This document shows positions 1 through 6,318 of a stretch of 6,318 nt of DNA, in pieces; within the stretch, counting starts at the first letter, position 1, and each line of letters starts with the position of its first letter. The position numbers and the translations under genes are program-made. This DNA is from Clostridia bacterium (GTDB lineage Bacteria; Bacillota; Clostridia; Oscillospirales; Acutalibacteraceae): the NCBI GenBank assembly GCA_017615405.1, contig JAGAAE010000193.1, positions 1 to 6,318 of the forward strand. Direction: 5' to 3'. Below the pieces are notes generated by a model. That model saw only the letters and a list, made by a program, of their open reading frames with translations. It was not told the DNA's origin and made no database searches.

Positions 1-1818
1 ACGCTTCATGCCTTCTTCCCCCAGGTCTCTCTGCGCAAATTCGAGTACCTCACGACCTCGCTCTCCTACCAGTGCGATGACGTTGATATCGGTTTTGAAT
101 CAAGGATAGAGAAAAATCTTGTCAGGGTGATCTTCCCCGAATACGTACCCGATGCGCGCATAATTTATTTTCCTAAGGGCGTTTATCTTGTCAGCGACAC
201 CGTGACCTATACCCATAAAGATCTTAAAAATATTTTTGACTCAAAGCCCGGCTTTGAACTGACGCGCGGGATACATTTTTCGGGCGACGGAGCCGGTGAA
301 ACGGTCATAAAACTTAGAGATAACTGCGACGGCTTTGGGGTCGGCTCAAAAAAGCCGGTCATAAGTTTTATAAACGCCGAAGGATGTCTTGAAACCGAGA
401 CCTCAAACGTATCGCAACTTAACACCGTAAGCGATATTGCGGTCGATTGCGGATGCGGCAACCCCGGCGCTGTTGGAATAAGATTTATCGCCAACAATTC
501 GGGAAAGATCGAAAACGTCCGTTTAAAGGGTGAAAAATGCGATACCGGGATTCAACTCGCCGTAGGGACCGAAGGAGTTTTCAGAAATATTGACCTGAGC
601 GGTTTTTCAACCGGGCTCTATGCCTATAAGACCTCGGTCTGCGTCTTCGATAAATTTACCTTTAACGATATTTCCTGCGCCGCGGTATCTGCAGGGCGCG
701 GATCGGCGGTTTTCGGGCGGTTTTACGGCGAGGACCGTAACAAAATCAGTTTTTTTGAAAAGGACGGTAATTTTGCCGTTACCGACACGGGTGTAGCTGT
801 CGACCCCGGTGAAAACACCGTGTTTGCGGTCGATCCGAAGGGAGCCGTCCTTGAAAACGGTCGATTTGTCGGCAGAACGGAATTAAACGGCATTGTCGAT
901 ATCCCCGAAATTGATCTTTCTTTGGATAACTATGCAATCGTTGAAGATTTCGGCGCCGTCGGCGACGGAAAGACCGATTCGACCAAGGCGATACAGGCGG
1001 CGCTTGACAGTGGCAGGGAAATAATACTGTTTTCGGGCGGTCATTACCTTGTTGACGGAAATATAACCGTTCCGTCGACGGTTAAAAAAATTGATTTTAT
1101 GTTTTGCGATTTCTTCGCAGGGGAAACCCTTAAAAACGGCGGATCGGACGCCCTTTTTACGGTCAATGAGGATAGCGATTTTCCGCTTAGTTTTGAAAAC
1201 CTTTACACGTTTGAGCAGTTTTATGGGCATTTTCGTCTTATATGTCACGCGGCAAAAAGGGATATTATTCTTAAAGATCTTCATACCCAGACGGCGGCGA
1301 TGTATTATAACACCGTGCCGGGAAGCCGTGTCTATATCGATAACTGCGCCTGCACGGTAGGCACCTATTCGAACGACTGCATTATCGCCCGAAAGGGCTT
1401 CAAGCCGGAATATTGCCGGATGATACCCTTTGAATTTCACGGGCAGAGCGCGGTCGCCTTCAACCTGAACCCCGAAAGAGCGGATACCGAGGTGTTAAAC
1501 GACAATTCGACACTCGTAGTTTACGGTTTCAAGGTCGAGGGTCCCGGTACCGCGATAAAAACGATCGGCGGAGGGAAAACGTCAGTCCTCGTTTATTCCT
1601 GCGGGATAGGGGATATTACCGCCGAAAACGCGCTTTTTGAGAATAATGATTCGGATATATTTCTTATTGGCGGAAAAATATTCGGCGTCACCGAAAGGCT
1701 TGATTATAACCTGATTTTGGCTTCCAAGCACAAAGATAATATAAAGAAGGTTTACAAACGCGAGCTTGAAAGGGTTACAAAATACCGTGTTGACTATACG
1801 GTTATTGACAAACGGTAG
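1..1818 (+). CDS. Tandem beta-helix glycosidase-like protein (pectate-lyase-3 / GH55-like), 5' end missing
   Basis: The frame is open from the first base to the TAG at 1816-1818, giving 605 residues. The only start-like codon near the left end, GTG at 127, has no clear ribosome site and lies inside coding-looking sequence, so the true start is taken to be outside the window. Residues are counted from the window edge. Two beta-helix modules are visible. The first has the strand ARIIYFPKGVYLVSDTV (about 52-68), then FSGDGAGETVIKL (93-105). The second opens with the textbook N-cap DFGAVGDGKTDST (316-328), followed by IILFSGGHYLVDGNITVP (341-358). Two such caps in one chain are typical of GH55 exo-beta-1,3-glucanases and relatives, where the active site lies between the helices. 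I could not place a catalytic glutamate, so the enzyme activity is inferred. The extreme left (DDVDIGFESRIEKNL, 26-40) may be a degenerate first cap. It precedes the alpha-galactosidase-like gene by 6 bases, implying one transcript. A polygalacturonase-related or non-catalytic beta-helix protein is the alternative. Confidence 0.8.
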   Translation, partial: TLHAFFPQVSLRKFEYLTTSLSYQCDDVDIGFESRIEKNLVRVIFPEYVPDARIIYFPKGVYLVSDTVTYTHKDLKNIFDSKPGFELTRGIHFSGDGAGETVIKLRDNCDGFGVGSKKPVISFINAEGCLETETSNVSQLNTVSDIAVDCGCGNPGAVGIRFIANNSGKIENVRLKGEKCDTGIQLAVGTEGVFRNIDLSGFSTGLYAYKTSVCVFDKFTFNDISCAAVSAGRGSAVFGRFYGEDRNKISFFEKDGNFAVTDTGVAVDPGENTVFAVDPKGAVLENGRFVGRTELNGIVDIPEIDLSLDNYAIVEDFGAVGDGKTDSTKAIQAALDSGREIILFSGGHYLVDGNITVPSTVKKIDFMFCDFFAGETLKNGGSDALFTVNEDSDFPLSFENLYTFEQFYGHFRLICHAAKRDIILKDLHTQTAAMYYNTVPGSRVYIDNCACTVGTYSNDCIIARKGFKPEYCRMIPFEFHGQSAVAFNLNPERADTEVLNDNSTLVVYGFKVEGPGTAIKTIGGGKTSVLVYSCGIGDITAENALFENNDSDIFLIGGKIFGVTERLDYNLILASKHKDNIKKVYKRELERVTKYRVDYTVIDKR

Positions 1819-1820
1819 GG
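1817..1820 (+). promoter_or_regulatory. Weak ribosome binding site of the alpha-galactosidase-like gene, overlapping the upstream stop
   Basis: AGGG overlaps the TAG stop of the preceding gene and sits only four bases before the ATG at 1825. This is shorter than usual spacing and a weak match to AAGGAGG, so translation of the second gene probably depends on ribosomes finishing the first (translational coupling). No better site exists for this start, and the next in-frame ATG, codon 49, would remove part of the N-terminal beta domain. Confidence 0.4.
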
Positions 1821-1824
1821 ATTT

Positions 1825-3798
1825 ATGATTGATAGATTTGATATTTTTGAGAATATAACGGCGTTTGCTCAGCTTGACGACGGAAAGCGGTATCCCCTTA
1901 CGTTTAAGGGTAGAAATGAAACCGAGATAGAGTTTGCCGATGAGAATTTGGGAATTTATCTTTCGGCAATGTTTTCCCGATATAACGATATAAAATATCT
2001 GAGTTATAAAGCAAGTTTTGAGCCTGAAAATCTCGGTGAGATCCCTGACAGAAATCATTTCGATTTTGAATGCGCCGTCGGTCTTAATATCGGGAATATA
2101 AGGGGCACAGGGCGATTTTTTGCAACCTATAATAAGAGTGAATTCTGGGTCCATCCGTATTTCGGTGAACTTAAAAATCTGCCTGAATTTACGCAAGCGA
2201 TCCTTTCCGAAACCGACGGTACTTTCCGATTTTTCACGACCGTTTGCGACAGGGAATTCGTTTCGACAATAAAGGGCTTTGAAAACGGCTTTGATATTTA
2301 CGTCTGGAATAACTGTCTGCCTAATAAGGTCGACACGGTAGCGCTTGCGTGGGGCGAGGGAAACGACCCCTATCGTCTTCCGTTTGACGTTAACAAAGAA
2401 ACCTTTTCTCTCCTCGGGAAAAGGGCGATCATGCGAACCGACAAGGAATACCCCGAAGTATTCAACTATCTCGGCTGGTGCAGTTGGGACGCGTTTCATA
2501 TGGAGGTCACCCACGCCGACCTTATAAACAAGGCGAAAGAGTTTAAGAAAAAAGAGATCCCGGTTCGCTGGTTTATCCTCGACGATATGTGGGGCGACGT
2601 TCCGAATAATAATATCCCCACTATGCAGTCGCGCGAGCTTAACAGTTTCGAGGCGGCACCCGACCGTTTTCCGAAAGGGCTTAAAGGAATAGTCAAAGAA
2701 CTTAAAGAGGACTTTGATTTAAAGGTGGGGCTTTGGCATCCCGCAACGGGATACTGGCACGGAATAAATCCCAATTCCGCTCTGGCAAAGGACTATTCCG
2801 AATTCCTTTTCTGGTCCACAAAAAAACAGCTTATTCCAAGGTACGAACGCGAAATAATAGCGCAGTATTATGACAAACACCACGGATTTTATAAGAGTTG
2901 CGGGATCGATTTTATGAAGGTCGATTATCAATCGCATTTTCGTTGGTATGAAAAGCTTGCGATGCCGATAGGCAGAGCGGCGGACAACTTCCATAACGCC
3001 GTGGAAACGGCAAACGAAAAGTACTTCGGCGGCGGTCTTATAAACTGTATGGGAATGGCGACCGAAAACTTCTGGAACAGAAAAAGCGCGGTTTGTCGTT
3101 TCAGCGGTGATTTCTGCCCCGAAAACCGCAAGTGGTTTTCAGGGCACGTTCTCCAATGCGCCTACAATTCCATAGTCCAGGGAAGCGTTTATTACGGTGA
3201 CTGGGATATGTGGTGGAGTTTTGATGCGGGGGCGACGAAAAACGCGGTCATAAAGGCGATGAGCGGCGGACCCGTATACGTCAGCGATAAACTCGGCAGG
3301 AGCAGGAAAGATATTATTATGCCGATCGTTTTTGACGACGGCAGAATAATCCGCCTTGAAGATCCCGCGATGCCTTCGCCCGATTGCCTCTTTGAAGACG
3401 CAAGGGAAAGCGGAAGGGCTTTCAAGCTTTTTAACCGTCACAAGGAGAACGGTATCCTCGCGGTTTTCAATATCGACAAGGATGAGAAAAAGGTCACGGC
3501 AAAAATATCCGCGCAGGATATGCTTTTAGACCAAGACGCCGAGTACTGCGTTTACGACTGGTTCGATAAAACGGCGTTTTCGATAAACGGCAAGGACAGT
3601 TTCGAGATAACGCTTGATAACTACGATGAATTTAAACTGTATTTATTCGTTCCCTTTGTCGATAATAAAGCGGTGATAGGGCGAACGGATAAATATATTT
3701 CCGTGGCGACCTTTGAAAGACTGCCGAACGGCGATATAAAACCGCTGTCGGGCGGCGAGATCACCGTTTATGATCGGGACGGATTGAGAAAACTGTGA
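1825..3798 (+). CDS. Sip1/raffinose-synthase-type alpha-galactosidase-like glycosidase (GH36-related)
   Basis: This 657-residue protein has no signal peptide and is likely cytoplasmic. Residues 1 to about 205 form a beta-rich N-terminal region. A (beta/alpha)8 barrel follows, carrying the family signatures in order: GWCSWDAF (217-224), ILDDMW (251-256), KVDYQ (365-369), RFSGDF (425-430), GDWDMWWS (458-465) and SGGPVYVSDKLG (480-491). About 500-657 is a C-terminal beta domain. By comparison with clan GH-D enzymes, Asp367 is the predicted nucleophile and Asp429, in the R-x-x-x-D pattern, the predicted acid/base, so the retaining machinery appears complete. Plant raffinose synthases usually read RTSDDF at the acid/base motif; here the first Asp is Gly, similar to the TGD of some GH27 enzymes. 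Members hydrolyse or transfer alpha-galactosyl groups. Hydrolysis is more likely in a bacterial catabolic cluster, but the exact sugar is unproven. The protein is shorter than most plant raffinose synthases, as is common for bacterial relatives. It lies between a beta-helix protein and a GH-A enzyme. Confidence 0.9.
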   Translation: MIDRFDIFENITAFAQLDDGKRYPLTFKGRNETEIEFADENLGIYLSAMFSRYNDIKYLSYKASFEPENLGEIPDRNHFDFECAVGLNIGNIRGTGRFFATYNKSEFWVHPYFGELKNLPEFTQAILSETDGTFRFFTTVCDREFVSTIKGFENGFDIYVWNNCLPNKVDTVALAWGEGNDPYRLPFDVNKETFSLLGKRAIMRTDKEYPEVFNYLGWCSWDAFHMEVTHADLINKAKEFKKKEIPVRWFILDDMWGDVPNNNIPTMQSRELNSFEAAPDRFPKGLKGIVKELKEDFDLKVGLWHPATGYWHGINPNSALAKDYSEFLFWSTKKQLIPRYEREIIAQYYDKHHGFYKSCGIDFMKVDYQSHFRWYEKLAMPIGRAADNFHNAVETANEKYFGGGLINCMGMATENFWNRKSAVCRFSGDFCPENRKWFSGHVLQCAYNSIVQGSVYYGDWDMWWSFDAGATKNAVIKAMSGGPVYVSDKLGRSRKDIIMPIVFDDGRIIRLEDPAMPSPDCLFEDARESGRAFKLFNRHKENGILAVFNIDKDEKKVTAKISAQDMLLDQDAEYCVYDWFDKTAFSINGKDSFEITLDNYDEFKLYLFVPFVDNKAVIGRTDKYISVATFERLPNGDIKPLSGGEITVYDRDGLRKL

Positions 3799-3818
3799 GA
3801 GTATATGATTTTGATAAT

Positions 3819-3824
3819 AAGGAG
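3819..3824 (+). promoter_or_regulatory. Strong ribosome binding site of the GH-A glycosidase gene
   Basis: AAGGAG lies eight bases before the ATG at 3833, a near-ideal Shine-Dalgarno match and spacing. It fixes the start of the third gene and shows that the host uses Shine-Dalgarno initiation. It is much stronger than the site before the second gene, so this gene may be translated independently and at a higher level. The rest of the 34-base gap shows no hairpin or promoter. Confidence 0.85.
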
Positions 3825-3832
3825 ACGGCACG

Positions 3833-6280
3833 ATGAGTGAACTTTTTTGTTATACTTTTAATACCGATGACCCGGAAGACGGAGTTATCGAATTCGGCGG
3901 CAAACAGTGCGTGCGTTTGCTGAACTTCGGCGCGTGGCCTTACAAGACCGAGCCGACCGAAGATTACGGCGACGGCCGATGTGCCCTGTGGGAGCCGAGG
4001 CTTGCCGCCGGTGTGGCATTCAACGGAAATCTTCGTAAATGCCGCATAGACCGGTATAAAAGATACACTCTTTTTATCCGTCTTAAGGTCATAAGACCGA
4101 TGAACGATACGATAAAGGTAGGCTTTTTTGCTTCTTCGGGTGAATTCAACGTATTAAACGACGGTCCGCTTACGGGAACGGGACCCTTTACGGAACTCGG
4201 CAGACCCGATGAACTTCGCGGCAAAAGCGTCATCAAGGCGATCGACCTTGATTGCAGTACCGTTACCGACGGTTTTTTGGATTTAAAGGTATCGGTAAAC
4301 GGTGATTATATCCTTGAATGCCTTTATGATCGTCTCCCCGAAAGTTATGTCTATGTCGGCGTTATGAATTTCAGGCATAAAGCGGACCTCGGCGGTCCGG
4401 TCATTGCGATAAGTCAGATCCGCGTCTGCGAAAAGGATTCGTATATCGCGTTTGAAAGCACCAAACTTTCGGTCGCCGACGACGGGATTGATATAGTTAT
4501 GAAGTTCAAACATATCGGTCTCGGATCAAAGGTCGAAAAGGACGGAAAGGCGTTCAGGGTAAGCAGTTTCTTTTGCGGACTCTTTAATACCATGGAATTG
4601 CAGACTCAGATCATCCCGGGCAACGGGAACAGTACGGTCATAATTAAAGGATTCAGGCAGATCCATATCAACGATGAGTTTTCGGTATCTCCGGTTCTTA
4701 TAGGAACGGATGAAAACGGAAAACAGATGGCGGTTTTCGGTGAGACCGTTTTGCTTTCGCTTTCCGATCTTTACAGAAGGTATTTTACTGAAAAGAAAAA
4801 ACTCCCGAAATCCATTATAGACTGGTTCACGCCCGATAAACCGGCAAAGATACGGCTTTATAATAAAACACCCGTCAACTCCGATTTTTTGGGCTTCGGC
4901 GCGCTTTACTATCCGTGGATATATATGAAGGATACCTTCGGCAGGAACTATACGGAAGAGCAGGCGGAGACCGAACTTGACCGCCTTAAACTGTCGGGCG
5001 TCAGAATAGTGCGGACAAATCTCTTCGTCAGCTCGGATTGGTTTGTTCCCGAGGAAAACGGATGGAGGCTTGAGGGTGAGCGCTTTGAGGCGATACTTCG
5101 TTCCCTCAAAGGCATAGAGGCGCGCGGCATCGATATTCTGCTGAATTTTGAATGGGGAAATTCGATCAACCAAAACGGCGTTTTGTTCGGCGATCCGGTC
5201 TTGGCGGCGCTTGATTTTGAGCGTCAGTGCGAGATAATGGCGAGTTTTGTGCGCGATTATCTTAAAGCCGTTTCCGAAAGGGGCGTCGGCGCGATAAAGT
5301 ATATCACCTTCTTTTCCGAGCCGGGAAGCGGCTTTATTGACGGTTATGAAACCGAAAAGGGGAAAGATCTGCTCGAGAAATACGAAAGGTGTATAAAAGC
5401 GATCCATAACGCGCTTACAGATGCCGGTATGCGCCAAAACTATAAATTCATTCTCGGAAACGTTGCGCTTGAAACCGAAATGTGGAACTTCACATGGCAG
5501 CTTTTCGCACCTATGTATGAAAGGCTCAGACCTTATGGTGACGAATGGTCCTATCATAACTATAACAAGTATATTTCCCAATATGACAACACAGCGCTTC
5601 GATTTGAGAATATGATGACCTTTGTAAATGATGATATACAAAAAAAGACCGGTGTTTCGGCTCAAAACGTCTGGATCGACGAGTATAACGCCGCCGACCG
5701 CAACAATACGTGGTTCGAGACCCGAAACGCGTCTCCGTGGAATCCTATCCATATGATCGCGGGGATGGTCGCATATATGAATATCGGCTATAAGACGGTA
5801 TTGCACTGGACCTTTACCAACACGCTCTGGGTCGGGTCGAGAGGCAATTCTCCGGACAACTGGCAGGACGGTTTCCATTGCTGGGGCTTAGTGCCTAATC
5901 CCTTGCAGGAGGAAAAACCCTATAACAGCTTTTATGCCTATCAGATGGTCGCTTCCCATATTATGCCGGGAAAAACCTATCGCGGGGACAACTATTCCGA
6001 AAGCGGGTTATGCTGTGCTGCCTGCGAAAGCCATAACGGTGATCTTACCGTTATCGTTGTTAATTCAGGCTTGTATGAAACGCCGTTTGAGTTGTCCTTT
6101 GAAAAGGATCTTGATGAAAAATGCCTTTACCGGTATCTCTTTGAAGGTCTTGCCGATTACCGAGACAGTAAGGCAACGCCGATACCTTCAAGCAAAGAAA
6201 TACGAAACGTCACAGGTTCTTTCAAGGACACCGTACCCTGCGGCAGTATAGCGGTCTATACGACGGTCAAGCCGGAATAA
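3833..6280 (+). CDS. Multidomain clan GH-A glycoside hydrolase (GH39/GH5-like barrel), family unassigned
   Basis: The 815-residue product has no signal peptide and is likely cytoplasmic. Residues 1 to about 205 look like a beta-sandwich resembling a sugar-binding domain (strands such as YTLFIRLKVI and FLDLKVSVNGDYILE). About 206-315 is a second beta-rich segment. The barrel runs from about 350 to 710 with clan GH-A landmarks in order: GVRIVRTNLF (389-398), DILLNFEW (434-441), YITFFSEP (490-497), EWSYHNY (571-577), VWIDEYN (613-619) and VLHWTF (656-661). Glu496 is the predicted acid/base and Glu617 the predicted nucleophile. Their spacing of 121 residues suits strands beta-4 and beta-7 of a retaining enzyme. 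The usual Asn before the acid/base is Ser495. Residues from about 720 form a C-terminal beta domain, as in GH39, GH30 and GH51. Family knowledge predicts cleavage of a beta-glycoside or an arabinoside-type bond; the substrate is unknown. The upstream alpha-galactosidase-like gene suggests a joint role on a branched glycan. The fold assignment is confident and the family is not. Confidence 0.82.
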   Translation: MSELFCYTFNTDDPEDGVIEFGGKQCVRLLNFGAWPYKTEPTEDYGDGRCALWEPRLAAGVAFNGNLRKCRIDRYKRYTLFIRLKVIRPMNDTIKVGFFASSGEFNVLNDGPLTGTGPFTELGRPDELRGKSVIKAIDLDCSTVTDGFLDLKVSVNGDYILECLYDRLPESYVYVGVMNFRHKADLGGPVIAISQIRVCEKDSYIAFESTKLSVADDGIDIVMKFKHIGLGSKVEKDGKAFRVSSFFCGLFNTMELQTQIIPGNGNSTVIIKGFRQIHINDEFSVSPVLIGTDENGKQMAVFGETVLLSLSDLYRRYFTEKKKLPKSIIDWFTPDKPAKIRLYNKTPVNSDFLGFGALYYPWIYMKDTFGRNYTEEQAETELDRLKLSGVRIVRTNLFVSSDWFVPEENGWRLEGERFEAILRSLKGIEARGIDILLNFEWGNSINQNGVLFGDPVLAALDFERQCEIMASFVRDYLKAVSERGVGAIKYITFFSEPGSGFIDGYETEKGKDLLEKYERCIKAIHNALTDAGMRQNYKFILGNVALETEMWNFTWQLFAPMYERLRPYGDEWSYHNYNKYISQYDNTALRFENMMTFVNDDIQKKTGVSAQNVWIDEYNAADRNNTWFETRNASPWNPIHMIAGMVAYMNIGYKTVLHWTFTNTLWVGSRGNSPDNWQDGFHCWGLVPNPLQEEKPYNSFYAYQMVASHIMPGKTYRGDNYSESGLCCAACESHNGDLTVIVVNSGLYETPFELSFEKDLDEKCLYRYLFEGLADYRDSKATPIPSSKEIRNVTGSFKDTVPCGSIAVYTTVKPE

Positions 6281-6281
6281 T

Positions 6282-6287
6282 GGAGAG
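6282..6287 (+). promoter_or_regulatory. Ribosome binding site of the downstream gene
   Basis: GGAGAG directly follows the TAA stop of the GH-A gene and lies seven bases before the ATG at 6295, which favours that start. A second in-frame ATG at 6280-6282 overlaps the stop as TAATG and would add five residues (MESEQ), but it has no comparable site in front of it. Confidence 0.65.
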
Positions 6288-6294
6288 TGAGCAA

Positions 6295-6318
6295 ATGTCA
6301 ATTTGTTATTTTGAATCG
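6295..6318 (+). CDS. Start of a downstream gene, 3' part outside the window
   Basis: Only eight codons (MSICYFES) are present before the window ends, so no function can be given. The reading is supported by a well-placed GGAGAG site and by position, 14 bases after the preceding stop on the same strand. It is most likely the next member of the same operon, and a further carbohydrate-active or sugar-handling protein would fit, though that is context only. The alternative start at 6280 is in the same frame. Confidence 0.55.

Noticed and set aside
1..90. More C-ending codons (TTC, CTC, TCC, ACC) at the very start than later in the gene, hinting at a junction or recombination point
   Set aside because: The stretch is too short to judge and the frame continues without interruption.
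127..129. GTG as the true start of the beta-helix gene
   Set aside because: No suitable ribosome site precedes it, the frame stays open to the window edge, and the upstream residues look like coding sequence.
1..1818. A phage tail-spike or depolymerase, suggested by the beta-helix fold
   Set aside because: There are no phage genes nearby, and the neighbours are metabolic glycosidases in an operon-like layout.
1582..2514. A 310-codon minus-strand open frame crossing the junction of genes 1 and 2
   Set aside because: It is antisense to two well-supported genes and its translation has no recognisable motif.
3799..3832. A possible terminator or promoter between genes 2 and 3
   Set aside because: The 34 bases contain no inverted repeat with a T-run and no convincing -35/-10 pair.
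3805..3840. An 11-codon frame (start ATG at 3805) in the gap before the GH-A gene, possibly a leader peptide
   Set aside because: It has only a weak GAGAG in front, no distinctive residues and no attenuator-like hairpin. It overlaps the strong ribosome site and start of the real gene and is probably chance.
4526..5878. A 450-codon open frame on the minus strand inside the GH-A gene
   Set aside because: It lies fully antisense to a gene with clear catalytic motifs, and its translation shows no recognisable domain. It is explained by the sense codon usage, which rarely uses TTA, CTA or TCA.

Overview
The window holds a compact run of plus-strand genes for carbohydrate breakdown. There are two complete genes, one gene cut by the left edge, and the first eight codons of a fourth at the right edge. 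Almost every base is coding. The gaps between genes are 6, 34 and 14 bases, and no promoter, terminator, RNA gene, repeat or mobile element is visible, so this looks like the inside of one operon.

Layout: (1) 1-1818 encodes the C-terminal 605 residues of a tandem right-handed beta-helix protein of the pectate-lyase-3 / GH55-like type. (2) 1825-3798 encodes a Sip1/raffinose-synthase-type alpha-galactosidase-like enzyme (GH36-related, clan GH-D) with its catalytic motifs intact. (3) 3833-6280 encodes an 815-residue protein with beta-rich N-terminal modules, a clan GH-A (beta/alpha)8 glycosidase barrel and a C-terminal beta domain. It does not clearly match one named family. (4) A further gene begins at 6295.

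The two complete proteins have no signal peptide or membrane segment, so they probably act in the cytoplasm on imported oligosaccharides. The start of the first protein is outside the window, so its location cannot be judged. The combined inference is an intracellular pathway that dismantles a heteroglycan carrying alpha-galactoside-like side groups: an alpha-retaining enzyme, a beta-type retaining enzyme and a beta-helix enzyme work on different linkages. The actual substrate cannot be read from the sequence.

The host is most likely an anaerobic Bacillota (Clostridia-like) gut or rumen bacterium. The grounds are a strong AAGGAG Shine-Dalgarno site before gene 3, moderate GC by eye, frequent ATA isoleucine and CTT leucine codons, and the glycosidase repertoire. 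This is an inference from style, not from a marker gene.

The points most worth a second look are the unassigned GH-A enzyme with a Ser-Glu-Pro acid/base motif and an uncharacterised N-terminal third, and the fact that genes 1 and 2 are in the same frame, separated only by one TAG codon and two further codons.
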